In this document: positions 7,826-16,672 of the stretch, piece after piece
How positions within the stretch are numbered: position 1 is the stretch's first letter
Layout: each line of letters begins with the position of its first letter
Assembly: GCA_002453275.1 (NCBI GenBank)
Contig: DKGN01000014.1
Location: 3,866 to 30,379, forward strand
Direction: 5' to 3'
From: Caryophanales bacterium UBA6769
Lineage (GTDB): Bacteria > Bacillota > Bacilli > Bacillales > UBA6769
Length of the DNA stretch: 26,514 bases
The notes under the pieces: generated by a model
What the model saw: the letters and a program-made list of their open reading frames with translations, nothing else
What the model was told of the DNA's origin: nothing
Database searches by the model: none
Program-made: the position numbers and the translations under genes

Positions 7826-8398
7826 TTGAAAAAAAGTTTGTTTTTTCTTTCTATTCCTTTCTTATTAGTCGCCTGTATGAATGCTCCACAAACTGAACAG
7901 ACCTCAGAAGAAAAACTAGAAGCAATTGAAGCGAGTAGTGGAAAAAAGTCGATAGACCATACTGTCACTTTAATAAATCGTGATAACGAAAAGATTGGAA
8001 CGGCAACTCTTCACGAAAGTGAAGCGGGAGTCGAAATCAAGCTTGAAGCTGATGGTCTCTCGCCCGGTGTGCATGGCTTTCATATTCACGAACATGGCGA
8101 ATGTATGCCAGACACTTTCGAATCAGCTGGTAGTCACTTTAATCCATTGAATCAAGAGCATGGTTTTCTCAATCCGAAAGGGCCACATGCTGGTGACTTG
8201 CCGAACATAATCGTCAAGCAAGATGGCACCGTATCCGAAACGCTTGTGACAAGGCTAGTCACCTTGAAAAAGGGCGAAAAGCGCTCACTTTTAAAACCCG
8301 GTGGCACTTCGCTAATGATTCATGCCGATGCCGATGACTATATATCTAATCCTGCTGGAAATGCAGGTGATCGAGTCGCCTGTGGTGTAATCAACTAA
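7826..8398 (+). CDS. sodC: Cu/Zn superoxide dismutase lipoprotein
   Basis: The 190-residue product converts superoxide to hydrogen peroxide at the outer face of the membrane. It starts at TTG 7826, eight bases after AAGGAG; the in-frame GTG at 7817 overlaps the Shine-Dalgarno and is rejected. A lipoprotein signal peptide ends in the lipobox LVAC, with Cys17 as the lipidated residue. By position, all metal ligands are there: His86, His88, His104, His166 for copper and His104, His112, His121, Asp124 for zinc. Arg183 guides the substrate, and Cys93-Cys186 can form the conserved disulfide. The Bacillus subtilis homologue YojM is reported to lack two copper ligands, so this one is more likely to be active. 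It is monocistronic and faces the convergent hydrolase gene. Confidence 0.92.
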   Translation: MKKSLFFLSIPFLLVACMNAPQTEQTSEEKLEAIEASSGKKSIDHTVTLINRDNEKIGTATLHESEAGVEIKLEADGLSPGVHGFHIHEHGECMPDTFESAGSHFNPLNQEHGFLNPKGPHAGDLPNIIVKQDGTVSETLVTRLVTLKKGEKRSLLKPGGTSLMIHADADDYISNPAGNAGDRVACGVIN

Positions 8399-8416
8399 CT
8401 GCGTATAGTTTTCTCT

Positions 8417-9256
8417 TTAGACGTGTTTATTATGTGATCGAATAATTTGTCGAACTAAGTGAAGGCTTGAAAATGCTCCAAACGTTAGCCGTTCAAGCCT
8501 CGCTTTTTCCGGAAATAGCTTTTTCGTGATTCCCCGTTCATTATAACCCGATTCATAAAGCCGAACGACTTGAAGTTGAAGATTTTCCAAGTAATTGAGC
8601 TTTTCCGTCACCTTTTGTTTTCCATTTTTTATAATCCCTTGGTGAGCACAAAAAACAGTTTCAAAATCAAGTTTAATAACAGACCTCAATGATTCAATAT
8701 GTTTTGAAATCGACTCTGACCAAAAACTCACCTTTGGTTCAGGCGTGACGTAAAGATCACCTGTGAACAACCAGCCTTTATTCGGTTCATACAAACATGT
8801 ATGATCGCGAGTATGTCCAGGGGTATAGATTGGCTGAATCGTATGTTGTTTAAGTTCAATTTTTTCAGGGTATTGCTTAACAATGTTTTTCACTTGCCCA
8901 ACAACGAAAGCTTCGTTAAGCGACCAACGTCCTCGTTTTACTTTATTCATATAAATAGGCACATCAAAATGCTTGTTAATCCATTTCGCCATCCCGCAAT
9001 GATCTTTATGCTCATGGGTAATGGCTACTTTTTCTACATGGGCCTCCTGTAATATCCGACCAAATTGAGCTTTAGAATGTCCAGGGCCCGTATCAATCAG
9101 AAGACCATCAACAATATAAGCATAGACAAACATATATGGAAAAAAGCGATTAATCGGTAGCTTAATACACTTCACATCTTCATAATAACTACTGTGCACC
9201 TTACTCCACTCCATCCAAGATGAATAGCTTTTTCTTATTATGATAAGGTGTTGCAT
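8417..9256 (-). CDS. Metallo-beta-lactamase-fold hydrolase
   Basis: A glyoxalase II-like MBL-fold metallohydrolase. The metal motif THEHKDHCGMA (HxHxDH), the second His in TPGHTRDH, the bridging Asp in FTGDLYV and the final His in FCAHQG are all present. The C-terminal region is helical and basic. The start is uncertain: the frame is open to a TTG at 9268, with ATGs at 9256 and 9214, and none has a convincing Shine-Dalgarno. A TATACT at about 9270 would leave only the 9214 start with a normal leader. Substrate is unknown; members of this group hydrolyse thioesters, lactones or other esters. It stands alone, convergent with sodC and separated from the operon above it by a terminator. Confidence 0.8.
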   Translation of the reverse strand: MQHLIIIRKSYSSWMEWSKVHSSYYEDVKCIKLPINRFFPYMFVYAYIVDGLLIDTGPGHSKAQFGRILQEAHVEKVAITHEHKDHCGMAKWINKHFDVPIYMNKVKRGRWSLNEAFVVGQVKNIVKQYPEKIELKQHTIQPIYTPGHTRDHTCLYEPNKGWLFTGDLYVTPEPKVSFWSESISKHIESLRSVIKLDFETVFCAHQGIIKNGKQKVTEKLNYLENLQLQVVRLYESGYNERGITKKLFPEKARLERLTFGAFSSLHLVRQIIRSHNKHV

Positions 9257-9308
9257 TATTTCATTCAAGTATAATGATGTAATTCTTTCACTTTATTAAA
9301 TCTTCAGT

Positions 9309-9338
9309 AAACAAAACGCCTCGTATATAAAGAGGCGT
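9309..9338 (-). terminator. Rho-independent terminator of the nine-gene operon
   Basis: ACGCCTC (9316-9322) and GAGGCGT (9332-9338) form a perfect 7-bp GC-rich stem with a 9-base loop. Read on the minus strand it is followed by TTTTGTTT. It lies 22 bases after the stop of the last operon gene (9360). Confidence 0.8.
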
Positions 9339-9359
9339 CCACAATCTTTCAGATTAGGT

Positions 9360-10970
9360 TTACATTGTTTCTAATTTTGTGAATAATGCTGTAAACTGTT
9401 CGCGCAACAGATGTTTTTGAACTTTTCCAGTTCCTGTTCTCGGAAGTTCTTCTAAAAACATCACTTTTTTCGGTACTTTAAATCCAGCTAATCGGTCTTT
9501 ACAATAAGCAATCATCTCTTCCTCACTTACATCTGCATCGGGTTTACCTACAATAAATGCCGTAACCGCTTCTCCCCAATGAGGATGTGTCAAACCAATT
9601 ACAGCAGCCTCATGAACCGATTCGTGATCTAAAATTACACGTTCAACTTCAATAGAAGCGACATTTTCACCACCCGTTTTGATCATGTCTTTCTTGCGGT
9701 CGGTAAACCAAACGACACCTTCTTCATCCATCCACGCCATATCCCCGCTATGAAACCATCCATGTTTAAACACTTTATCTGTTTCTTCAGGTAAATTTAA
9801 ATAACCTGTCATCGCATGTGGTCCGCGGTAGACAATTTCACCAATTTCTCCTCGCGGAAGAATGTTCCCTTCTTCATCCATAATTTCAATGTGAACGCTT
9901 GGTGTTGCTGGTCCCCATGAAGCGGCTTTCTCAAATTTGTGTTCAGGTCGTTGAAAGGTTGTCGGTGGTGTAAATTCTGTCTGACCAGAACCAAGTACGA
10001 CATCAGCATTTGGATAAAGCTTATCTAATTTTTTTAAGCTTGATAACGCCATTGGTGCCATCGCATACGTTGCTTTTTCTAACGAGGAGAAATCTCTTTC
10101 TGCCACGTCAGGTAATGCTAACAACGCTTGGTGCATCATTGGCAAAAAAGCCGTACTCGTCACTTTTTCTTTTTCAATAATGTCAGCGACTTCTTCAGGG
10201 TTAAAGCCTTTTGTGATGTCAGCAAGAACAATCGTTCCAGATACGACGAAATTGGGGAGTACTCCAGCATTCAACATCGCACAATGAAATAGCGGTAAAA
10301 CCGCGAGCAATATGCTATGATGGTCGGCCTTTTGTCGAACGGCTGCAGATAACGCTGTAATTTGCACAGCGACATGACTTGTTAACACACCTTTTGGTTT
10401 TGATGTTGTCCCACTCGTGTATAACAATTGGACATTATCCCGATCTTGAATAATCGTTTCTACCTCGGATTCTGTTCCTTGGCTAAGCAGTTCATCGAAT
10501 GTCATTGTTGGTGTTTCTGTTTCCATGAGATCTTTCTTTTCGGTACGCGTCCAAACGACTTGCTCTATACTTTTCAAATGCGGAATTAATTGTGACATTC
10601 TTTCCATATACTCTCCATGACCAATGAACACTTTTGCCTTTGAATCATGTAAACAATATGCTATATCTTGAGGTTTTAAACCTAAATTAATCGGCATCGC
10701 GATGAGTCCAGCTTTTGCACAAGCGAAATAACATACGAGCATTTCCCACGCGTTCGGAAACATGAAAGCAACTCGATCTTGATGTTGTAATCCCAGACTG
10801 AGAAGGGCATGTCCGCAACGATTCACGAGTTTGTTAAATTGTTTGAACGTTAATGTAACATCTCCATCCTTTACGGCCACTTTGTTCGGAAAATGATTTT
10901 CTGCCCTTGTGACGATATCACCGACACAAACACGTTGAATTAAATTTCGTTCTAACTCAGAAATTGACAC
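9360..10970 (-). CDS. Acyl-CoA ligase (class I adenylate-forming), last gene of the operon
   Basis: This 536-residue AMP-forming acyl-CoA synthetase is the AtuH/YngI position equivalent and probably activates the pathway's starting acid. The P-loop reads YTSGTTSKPKG, with Ser in place of the usual sixth-position Gly. GSGQTEF is the A5 motif, FHSGDMAWMDEEG the A7 motif and PRTGTGKVQKH carries the catalytic lysine. The start is GTG 10970, one base after the biotin carboxylase stop and eight bases after GGAGG within that gene's end. The tempting ATG at 10972 is in another frame and soon stops. The tight spacing implies translational coupling. Chain-length preference cannot be read from sequence. 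Confidence 0.9.
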   Translation of the reverse strand: MSISELERNLIQRVCVGDIVTRAENHFPNKVAVKDGDVTLTFKQFNKLVNRCGHALLSLGLQHQDRVAFMFPNAWEMLVCYFACAKAGLIAMPINLGLKPQDIAYCLHDSKAKVFIGHGEYMERMSQLIPHLKSIEQVVWTRTEKKDLMETETPTMTFDELLSQGTESEVETIIQDRDNVQLLYTSGTTSKPKGVLTSHVAVQITALSAAVRQKADHHSILLAVLPLFHCAMLNAGVLPNFVVSGTIVLADITKGFNPEEVADIIEKEKVTSTAFLPMMHQALLALPDVAERDFSSLEKATYAMAPMALSSLKKLDKLYPNADVVLGSGQTEFTPPTTFQRPEHKFEKAASWGPATPSVHIEIMDEEGNILPRGEIGEIVYRGPHAMTGYLNLPEETDKVFKHGWFHSGDMAWMDEEGVVWFTDRKKDMIKTGGENVASIEVERVILDHESVHEAAVIGLTHPHWGEAVTAFIVGKPDADVSEEEMIAYCKDRLAGFKVPKKVMFLEELPRTGTGKVQKHLLREQFTALFTKLETM

Positions 10971-10971
10971 A

Positions 10972-12318
10972 TTACTTGCCTCCCTTTATATAATTTTCAA
11001 TGAAACATGTCGTCGTGTTGCCTTTTTGAAATGCTTCATGTGTGATAATTTTTTGAAGGGTAGGAATATTTGTTTTAATGCCTTCGATGGAATACGCTGA
11101 AAGTGCCGTATCCATCCGAGTAATCGCTTCTTTTCGCGTATTTGCGGTTACAATGAGTTTGGCGATCATCGGATCGTAAAACGGAGTGACGACAGAATTT
11201 CCATGAATTCCAAGTTCATGACGTACTCCTGTGCCTTCTGGTAAATTTAGTTGCGTAATTGTTCCTGGTGAAGGGAAGAAGGTAACGGGATCTTCTGCGT
11301 AAATTCGCACCTCAAGCGAATGCCCTTCACGCTTCACGTCAGATTGAGTAAAATCTAACGCTTCTCCTGCTGCGACTTTTAACTGTTGTTCAACTAAATC
11401 GATTCCCGTTATCTCCTCTGTCACAGGATGTTCCACCTGCAGACGAGTGTTCATTTCTAAAAAGTAAAAGTTCTTTTTTTCATCAACGATAAATTCAATC
11501 GTTCCTGCATTTGTATAGCCGATTGCTCTTGCTGCTTTCACAGCTACTTCACCCATTTGCCTTCTCGTTGCCTCATCTAAAAATGGGGATGGTGCTTCTT
11601 CAACAACTTTTTGATGGCGGCGTTGGATAGAACATTCCCGCTCCCATAAATAGATGGTATTTCCGGTATTATCTGCAAGTAATTGAATTTCGATATGTCG
11701 AGGACTTTCAATAAATTTTTCGATGAACATGTCACCATTTCCAAAAAAATTGAGTGCACGTTTCTGATTACCGCTCAATTCCTTTCTAAGTTCATCGTCA
11801 TTGTGAACAACCTTCATTCCGATGCCACCACCGCCAGCCGAAGCTTTTAACATAACGGGATAGCCAATTTTAGATGCAACTAGGCTTGCATCATCTTCAT
11901 CTTTTAATGGAGTAAAGTTACCGGGAACGACAGGAATACGTGCACGTTCCATCGTTTTTCGAGCTTCAATTTTATTTCCCATTTGTGAAATCACATCTGG
12001 GTTCGGGCCAATGAATTGAATCCTTTCCTCCCAACATCGTTTTGCAAATTCTACATTTTCCGATAGAAATCCGTAGCCAGGATGAATCGCTTCGGCTCCT
12101 GTTCGCTTCGCGATTTCGAAAATTCGGTCAATATTTAAGTAACTTTCATTCACTTGAGGGGGACCAACGACATATGCCTCATCAGCAAGCTTTACGTGAG
12201 GTGCATCTTCGTCCGCTTCCGAATAGATTGCGACAGTTTCAATACCTAATTGCTTACATGTTCTTATAATTCTCGAGGCGATTTCACCTCGATTGGCTAT
12301 GAGTACTTTCGTAAACAT
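10972..12318 (-). CDS. Biotin carboxylase subunit of an acyl-CoA carboxylase
   Basis: The 448-residue ATP-grasp enzyme carboxylates protein-bound biotin using ATP and bicarbonate. The N-terminal KVLIANRGEIA, the glycine-rich ATP loop KASAGGGGIGMK, the ERECSIQRRHQKVVEEAPSP segment and the active-site EMNTRLQVEHPVTE are complete. The length is that of a stand-alone AccC-type subunit with no BCCP domain; the biotin carrier is the separate small protein at 18077. A housekeeping acetyl-CoA carboxylase role is possible, but the neighbours (carboxyltransferase, LiuC/AtuE-like hydratase, AtuA) point to a catabolic carboxylase of the methylcrotonyl- or geranyl-CoA type, like YngH of Bacillus subtilis. 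ATG 12318 has GGGGAGG upstream, and the gap to the carboxyltransferase is 12 bases. Confidence 0.93.
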   Translation of the reverse strand: MFTKVLIANRGEIASRIIRTCKQLGIETVAIYSEADEDAPHVKLADEAYVVGPPQVNESYLNIDRIFEIAKRTGAEAIHPGYGFLSENVEFAKRCWEERIQFIGPNPDVISQMGNKIEARKTMERARIPVVPGNFTPLKDEDDASLVASKIGYPVMLKASAGGGGIGMKVVHNDDELRKELSGNQKRALNFFGNGDMFIEKFIESPRHIEIQLLADNTGNTIYLWERECSIQRRHQKVVEEAPSPFLDEATRRQMGEVAVKAARAIGYTNAGTIEFIVDEKKNFYFLEMNTRLQVEHPVTEEITGIDLVEQQLKVAAGEALDFTQSDVKREGHSLEVRIYAEDPVTFFPSPGTITQLNLPEGTGVRHELGIHGNSVVTPFYDPMIAKLIVTANTRKEAITRMDTALSAYSIEGIKTNIPTLQKIITHEAFQKGNTTTCFIENYIKGGK

Positions 12319-12330
12319 ACGTACCTCCCC

Positions 12331-13899
12331 TTATACTGGCACAATTCCTAGCTTTCTCCATGGACGCTCTACCGTTTTCCCACGTGTACGTTCTAATGCG
12401 GACGCTAAGATTCGTCGTGTATCCGCAGGATCGATGACATCATCGACTGATGCTGAGCCCGCAACGGTGTCAATGGAAATTCGGTCTTGATACAGTTTTA
12501 CGAGTTCTTTACGACGAGCATCTGGGTCTTCCGCTTGTGCAATTTGTTTCCTAAATACGATATTGACTGCCCCTTCTGCCCCCATTAAGCTAATTTGTGC
12601 ATGTGGATAAGCGAGGAACAAATCGGGCTCATATGCTTTACCGTTCATAACATAATAGCCTGCACCGAACGCCTTGCGAACGACGATCGTAAATTTCGGT
12701 ACAGTCGCCGATGCTGTTGCGTGTAAAAATTTAGCGCCATGTCGAATGATCCCCGCTTTCTCGACTGCCGAACCAATCATGAACGCTGGTGTGTCAACTA
12801 AATATAAAAGCGGAATATTAAAAGCATTACAAATATTTATGAAGCGAGCTGCCTTATCCGATGCATTTACATCGATCGTACCGCCTAACCATTTCGGTTG
12901 ATTTGCAACGATACCAACAGAATGCCCTCCAATTCGCCCGAAGCCAGTGATCATATTGCGGGCCCACCTCGGCTTAATTTCGAAAAATGTTTCGTCATCA
13001 ACAATTTCACAAATGAGTTCAACCATATCAAACGGGGTATTCATCGCCGTTGGAATGATTTCATTTAATTTCTCACATTTTCGATTGGTAGGGTCTGAAG
13101 TTTCAATAAACGGTGGTTCTTCTTCGTTATGTTGCGGGAAATAACTTAAATAGTCGCGTATTTTCGCTATGCACGTTTCATCGTTTTCAACTTCCAAATC
13201 ACCTACACCTGAAACTTCACAATGAATTTTACTTCCACCAAGATCTTGCTCTGAAATGTCTTCACCAATTGCCGCTTTTACTAATGGTGGTCCACCGAGT
13301 CCGAGAAAGCTCGTTCCCTTTACCATTGGAGTAAAATCTGCAAGTGCGGGAATATAGGCTGTTCCCGCGAAGCCTGGTCCCATTACCGCACACACTTGGG
13401 GAACGACACCTGACATAATCACTTGCTCGAAAAATAAACCGCCTGTTTCAGCAAACTGCGAGCCTGCTGCATCTTGAATTCGAGCTCCAGCAGAGTCAAT
13501 TAACCAAATGATCGGAATTCGATGCTTTAATGCCCATTCGCGAACACGTCCGACTTTCTTTTCACCGCTTGGCCCCATTGACCCTGCAATAACCGTATAA
13601 TCATACGCTGCCACAACTGCTCCACGACCGTTAACTTTACCGTAACCAGCGATCATGCCATCGGCAGGGGTTCTCATTGGGTCTTTACCAATTTCATAGG
13701 CGAGTACTCCAAATTCCTCAAACGTTCCCTCATCAAATAATAAATCGACACGTTCTCTTGCTGTTAGCTTCCCTCTACTATGCTGTTTTTGAACCTTCTC
13801 TTCACCACCCATCGTTTCGCGAATTTGTTGTTTCTTCGCTTCTAGTTGAGAAATTAAGTCTTTCAATGTACTCTTAATTTGCTTTTCCGTTTGGTTCAT
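12331..13899 (-). CDS. Acyl-CoA carboxylase carboxyltransferase (beta) subunit
   Basis: The 522-residue fused carboxyltransferase transfers CO2 from carboxybiotin to an acyl-CoA. Both crotonase-like halves are present: GPSGEKKVGR and DSAGARIQ in the N half, with LGGPPLVKAAIGE and DLGGSKIHCEVSG, then FGAGYYVM and MGAEGAVNIVFRKQI in the C half. The GGPPLVKA/DLGG/HC-SG pattern resembles methylcrotonyl- and geranyl-CoA carboxylase beta chains. The DSAGARIQ and GPSGEKKVGR parts look more like propionyl-CoA or other acyl-CoA carboxylases, so the substrate is open. I start it at ATG 13899. The in-frame GTG at 13911 abuts the GGAAGG Shine-Dalgarno. A 98-base gap separates it from the upstream dehydrogenase, with no convincing promoter or terminator. 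Confidence 0.92.
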   Translation of the reverse strand: MNQTEKQIKSTLKDLISQLEAKKQQIRETMGGEEKVQKQHSRGKLTARERVDLLFDEGTFEEFGVLAYEIGKDPMRTPADGMIAGYGKVNGRGAVVAAYDYTVIAGSMGPSGEKKVGRVREWALKHRIPIIWLIDSAGARIQDAAGSQFAETGGLFFEQVIMSGVVPQVCAVMGPGFAGTAYIPALADFTPMVKGTSFLGLGGPPLVKAAIGEDISEQDLGGSKIHCEVSGVGDLEVENDETCIAKIRDYLSYFPQHNEEEPPFIETSDPTNRKCEKLNEIIPTAMNTPFDMVELICEIVDDETFFEIKPRWARNMITGFGRIGGHSVGIVANQPKWLGGTIDVNASDKAARFINICNAFNIPLLYLVDTPAFMIGSAVEKAGIIRHGAKFLHATASATVPKFTIVVRKAFGAGYYVMNGKAYEPDLFLAYPHAQISLMGAEGAVNIVFRKQIAQAEDPDARRKELVKLYQDRISIDTVAGSASVDDVIDPADTRRILASALERTRGKTVERPWRKLGIVPV

Positions 13900-13997
13900 A
13901 AATATTCTCACCCTTCCATTAAATTCAGCTTCATACGTTCCGTTTGCGTCTATTGTTCAGTTGGGGTTCTATCTCCTTCTGAATCAACTCTTCTTTA

Positions 13998-15143
13998 CTA
14001 TGACTTCGTATATTCTTTCGTATCTTTTTCCAATGTAGATTGAAGCAAGGATGACACTTTTTCAGTTAATGCTTGTGTCGTACCACCTATGACTGATAAT
14101 CCTCTCGCATCACGCCAATATCTTTGAATTGGGGTTTCCATCATATAACCCATCCCGCCATGAACTTGGACTGCTGAATCGGTTACTTTCTTTGCCATTT
14201 CCCCTGCATGTACTTTCGCCATCGTCGCTTCCATTTCTGCGTCTTCACCTTCATTTAATAAAAATAACGCCCGGTACGTTAAATTTTTCGATTTTTCAAT
14301 TTCAACAGCCATATCTGCCATTTTATGCTGTAGCACTTGGAATCTATTAATCGTTCTTCCAAATTGCTTCCGTTCTTTACTGTATCGAATCGTATCTTCT
14401 AATGATTTTTCAGATAAGCTTATGCTGACGAGTGCAAGCATGACGTAAAACCATTGGTTAATTTGTTTCAGTTGTTCACTTGCTTCATGTTCACTTCCTA
14501 GCCGTTGTGATTGTTCTAAATTTACTTTTTCAAACACGAGATCAGCCGTATCCGAAGCACGCCAGCCTAATTTTTTGATTTCCCTTTGGACTAAAACCCC
14601 AGGCAATTTACAATCAATGATAAAAAGATTCAAACCATCGTCTGTGTTAGCGGTTACACAAATAAAATCAGCACTTACTCCATTCGTTACAAACGTTTTA
14701 TTCCCATTTAACTGGTAGCCATTACCTTGACGTGTGCTCGATAATTGTTCATTTCTTTTTGTCTCAATCGCGACAGTCGCAATTTTTTCTCCCCGAATCG
14801 CTGGTTCTAAGTATTTTTCTTTTTGCTCTTCCGTTCCAAAGGCAGCAATGAGTGAAAGGGCTGTTAAGTGATAAACGATTGAAATCGCAATCCCGCCTGT
14901 CCCATATCTCCCCAACTCTTCTAATAGTACAGCTTCAGTTATGAAGTCTGACTCACTTCCCCCATGCTCTTCTGGAAAACGAATTCCGACGTAACCCATA
15001 TTAGAAATTTCTTTGAAAAATGTTTTCGGAATCTCACCTGCATTTTCCCATGCGACGACATGTGGCAGAAGTTCGTTTTCAAAGTATTTGCGTACACTTT
15101 GACGAAACATTTTATGTTCTTTATTAAAAAGCCAATGTGACAT
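13998..15143 (-). CDS. Acyl-CoA dehydrogenase-like subunit lacking the catalytic base
   Basis: The 381-residue protein has the full acyl-CoA dehydrogenase fold but a degenerate active site. The flavin-loop consensus TEPxxGSD is replaced by ETKRNEQLSS (about 137-146). The usual YEGT glutamate position is Gly353 (IGGTTQ), and the alternative base on helix G (IVD/LCAD type) aligns with Phe232. In contrast, the cross-dimer FAD motif is intact: Arg258, Phe261-Gly262, Phe268-Gln269. The neighbour at 15174 shows the reverse pattern, so I infer that the two form one heteromeric alpha2beta2 enzyme, as known for mycobacterial steroid FadE pairs. ATG 15143 has GGGAGG upstream, and the gap to its partner is 30 bases. 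Confidence 0.88.
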   Translation of the reverse strand: MSHWLFNKEHKMFRQSVRKYFENELLPHVVAWENAGEIPKTFFKEISNMGYVGIRFPEEHGGSESDFITEAVLLEELGRYGTGGIAISIVYHLTALSLIAAFGTEEQKEKYLEPAIRGEKIATVAIETKRNEQLSSTRQGNGYQLNGNKTFVTNGVSADFICVTANTDDGLNLFIIDCKLPGVLVQREIKKLGWRASDTADLVFEKVNLEQSQRLGSEHEASEQLKQINQWFYVMLALVSISLSEKSLEDTIRYSKERKQFGRTINRFQVLQHKMADMAVEIEKSKNLTYRALFLLNEGEDAEMEATMAKVHAGEMAKKVTDSAVQVHGGMGYMMETPIQRYWRDARGLSVIGGTTQALTEKVSSLLQSTLEKDTKEYTKS

Positions 15144-15173
15144 AGCCGTATTCCTCCCTATTCATTTCAATAA

Positions 15174-16325
15174 TTAGTTAATTCCGAGTCCTTTGGAAAT
15201 GATTCCTTTCATAATTTCATCTGTCCCAGCACCAATTCTTCCTAATCGTGAATCACGCCAACCTCGTTCAATTTCATACGCATTGTCAAAGCCATTTTCA
15301 CCATAGATTTGTAATGTCGTATCAGCAACTTGATGAGATAATTGCAATGCCGCTAGTTTGGCCATCGAAATTTCCAATGCAGGGGCTTCATTGCGTCCAA
15401 ACCGGTAAGCAGTTGCATAAACAAGTTGGCGAACGGCCTCAATTTCAATTGCTGTTTCCGCAAGCAAATGTTTCATAGCATGATATTGCTCTGTCAATTC
15501 AAGCGATGAAAGATTTTCATTTAAATAGCGATAAGCGACTTCGAGTGAATGCTGAGCACCACCGACTGCACCAGCAGCACTAATGATTCGCTCTCCCTGT
15601 AATTCCCACATAATGTGGTAAAAGCCTTTACCTTCCTCGCCTAATAAATTTTCATGCGGAACTCTTACATCTTCAAAAATCAATTCTGCTGTATCTGATG
15701 AACGCATGCCTACTTTGTCTAATGTTTTACTTACCGTTACACCAGGGAGATCAAGATCGACTAAAAATAGACTAATACCACGATACCCCGGATCATCTGA
15801 TGTCCTCGTGACTAACGTTATAAAGTCAGCTCTCGGTCCGTTCGTAATATACATTTTGCTTCCGTTAATGACCCATTCATCGCCATCTCGAACTGCCCGC
15901 GTTTCAATACTTGCTACATCTGAGCCGTGATTTGGCTCTGTTATCCCTAAACAAGCAAGTTTCTCACCACGAATAGACGGCTTTAAAAATCGCTCGATTT
16001 GGTCTTCTGTTCCAAATTCCATAATAGGTGGGGTTGCCATGTCTGTTTGTACAGAAATTCCCATCGCAAATCCGCCAGCTCCTGCACGAGCCTTTTCCTC
16101 TGCCATAACAACGCTCATAAAGTAATCTCCACCAAGCCCGCCAACTTCTTCTGGATAACTTAAACCTAAATAGCCTAACTCTCCCATTCTTTTTAAGATG
16201 GAACGTGGAAAATAGCCTTGTTCCTCCCATTCTTTTGCGAAAGGCTTCACTTCATTTTCGATAAAATAACGAACTTCTTCACGAAATTTATCATGTTTTT
16301 CTGTAAAGTACGGAGCGTATGTCAT
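15174..16325 (-). CDS. Acyl-CoA dehydrogenase subunit, isovaleryl/long-chain (helix-G base) type
   Basis: The 383-residue protein keeps the flavin loop GITEPNHGSD (137-146), the strand YITNGPRAD and a candidate catalytic base, Glu245 in WELQGERII, which aligns with Glu254 of isovaleryl-CoA dehydrogenase. The YEGT position is Ala366 (IGAGTDEI), as in that subgroup. However, the cross-dimer FAD motif RxxFG...FQ is lost: by alignment Asn271, Ser274-Leu275 and Tyr281-His282. A homo-oligomer would therefore bind FAD poorly, whereas pairing with the product of 13998-15143 would restore a complete site. An isovaleryl- or citronellyl-CoA-like (AtuD) substrate fits the operon. ATG 16325 is preceded by AAAGAGGTG. 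Confidence 0.9.
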   Translation of the reverse strand: MTYAPYFTEKHDKFREEVRYFIENEVKPFAKEWEEQGYFPRSILKRMGELGYLGLSYPEEVGGLGGDYFMSVVMAEEKARAGAGGFAMGISVQTDMATPPIMEFGTEDQIERFLKPSIRGEKLACLGITEPNHGSDVASIETRAVRDGDEWVINGSKMYITNGPRADFITLVTRTSDDPGYRGISLFLVDLDLPGVTVSKTLDKVGMRSSDTAELIFEDVRVPHENLLGEEGKGFYHIMWELQGERIISAAGAVGGAQHSLEVAYRYLNENLSSLELTEQYHAMKHLLAETAIEIEAVRQLVYATAYRFGRNEAPALEISMAKLAALQLSHQVADTTLQIYGENGFDNAYEIERGWRDSRLGRIGAGTDEIMKGIISKGLGIN

Positions 16326-16342
16326 TAATTAGCACACCTCTT

Positions 16343-16669
16343 TCAATTTTTAGTTCGATCTTCGATATACATTCTTAATAAATTAGAGCTAAACGTTTTG
16401 CCAAGGCTATCCATTCGTAGCGAGGAAGCACCGCCACCATCTAATGCCTCTGTACAAACAAAATTTAATGCTAAAATATTTGGAACTTCATAACGAATAA
16501 CTTCACCTTTAACTAACCCGCTAAAATGCTCTTTTACTTTCTCTGCAGTCACTTCACGTATGAACATGTCATACCATTTTTCATTCGGAGCAAATAGTGC
16601 AACGTTCACAGTATTTCCTTTATCACCACTACGTGCAAGTGCAACTTCTCGCAATTGAATCTTTTTCAT
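16343..16669 (-). CDS. AtuA-related small protein (C-terminal ferredoxin-fold domain of AtuA)
   Basis: The 108-residue protein corresponds to the C-terminal domain that is fused to AtuA in Pseudomonas. It begins MKKIQLREVALARSGDKGNT, a hallmark opening (ARSGDKG) of this domain, and contains VKGEVIRYEVPN, ALNFVCTEALDGGG and ASSLRMDSLGK. Its biochemical role is unknown. ATG 16669 is three bases after the AtuA stop, with AAGGAG inside the end of that gene, so the two are translationally coupled and probably form one complex. The split arrangement is the notable point. Confidence 0.85.
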   Translation of the reverse strand: MKKIQLREVALARSGDKGNTVNVALFAPNEKWYDMFIREVTAEKVKEHFSGLVKGEVIRYEVPNILALNFVCTEALDGGGASSLRMDSLGKTFSSNLLRMYIEDRTKN

Positions 16670-16672
16670 TTT

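Noticed and set aside
10968..10972. TAATG overlap suggesting an ATG start at 10972 for the last operon ligase
   Set aside because: That ATG opens a frame that stops after a few codons. The ligase frame begins at GTG 10970, at good distance from GGAGG.
13912..13997. Short ATG frame (MKLNLMEG) and an AGTTG/CAACT pairing in the gap above the carboxyltransferase
   Set aside because: Eight codons with no Shine-Dalgarno and only a 5-bp weak stem; no evidence for a leader peptide, promoter or terminator.
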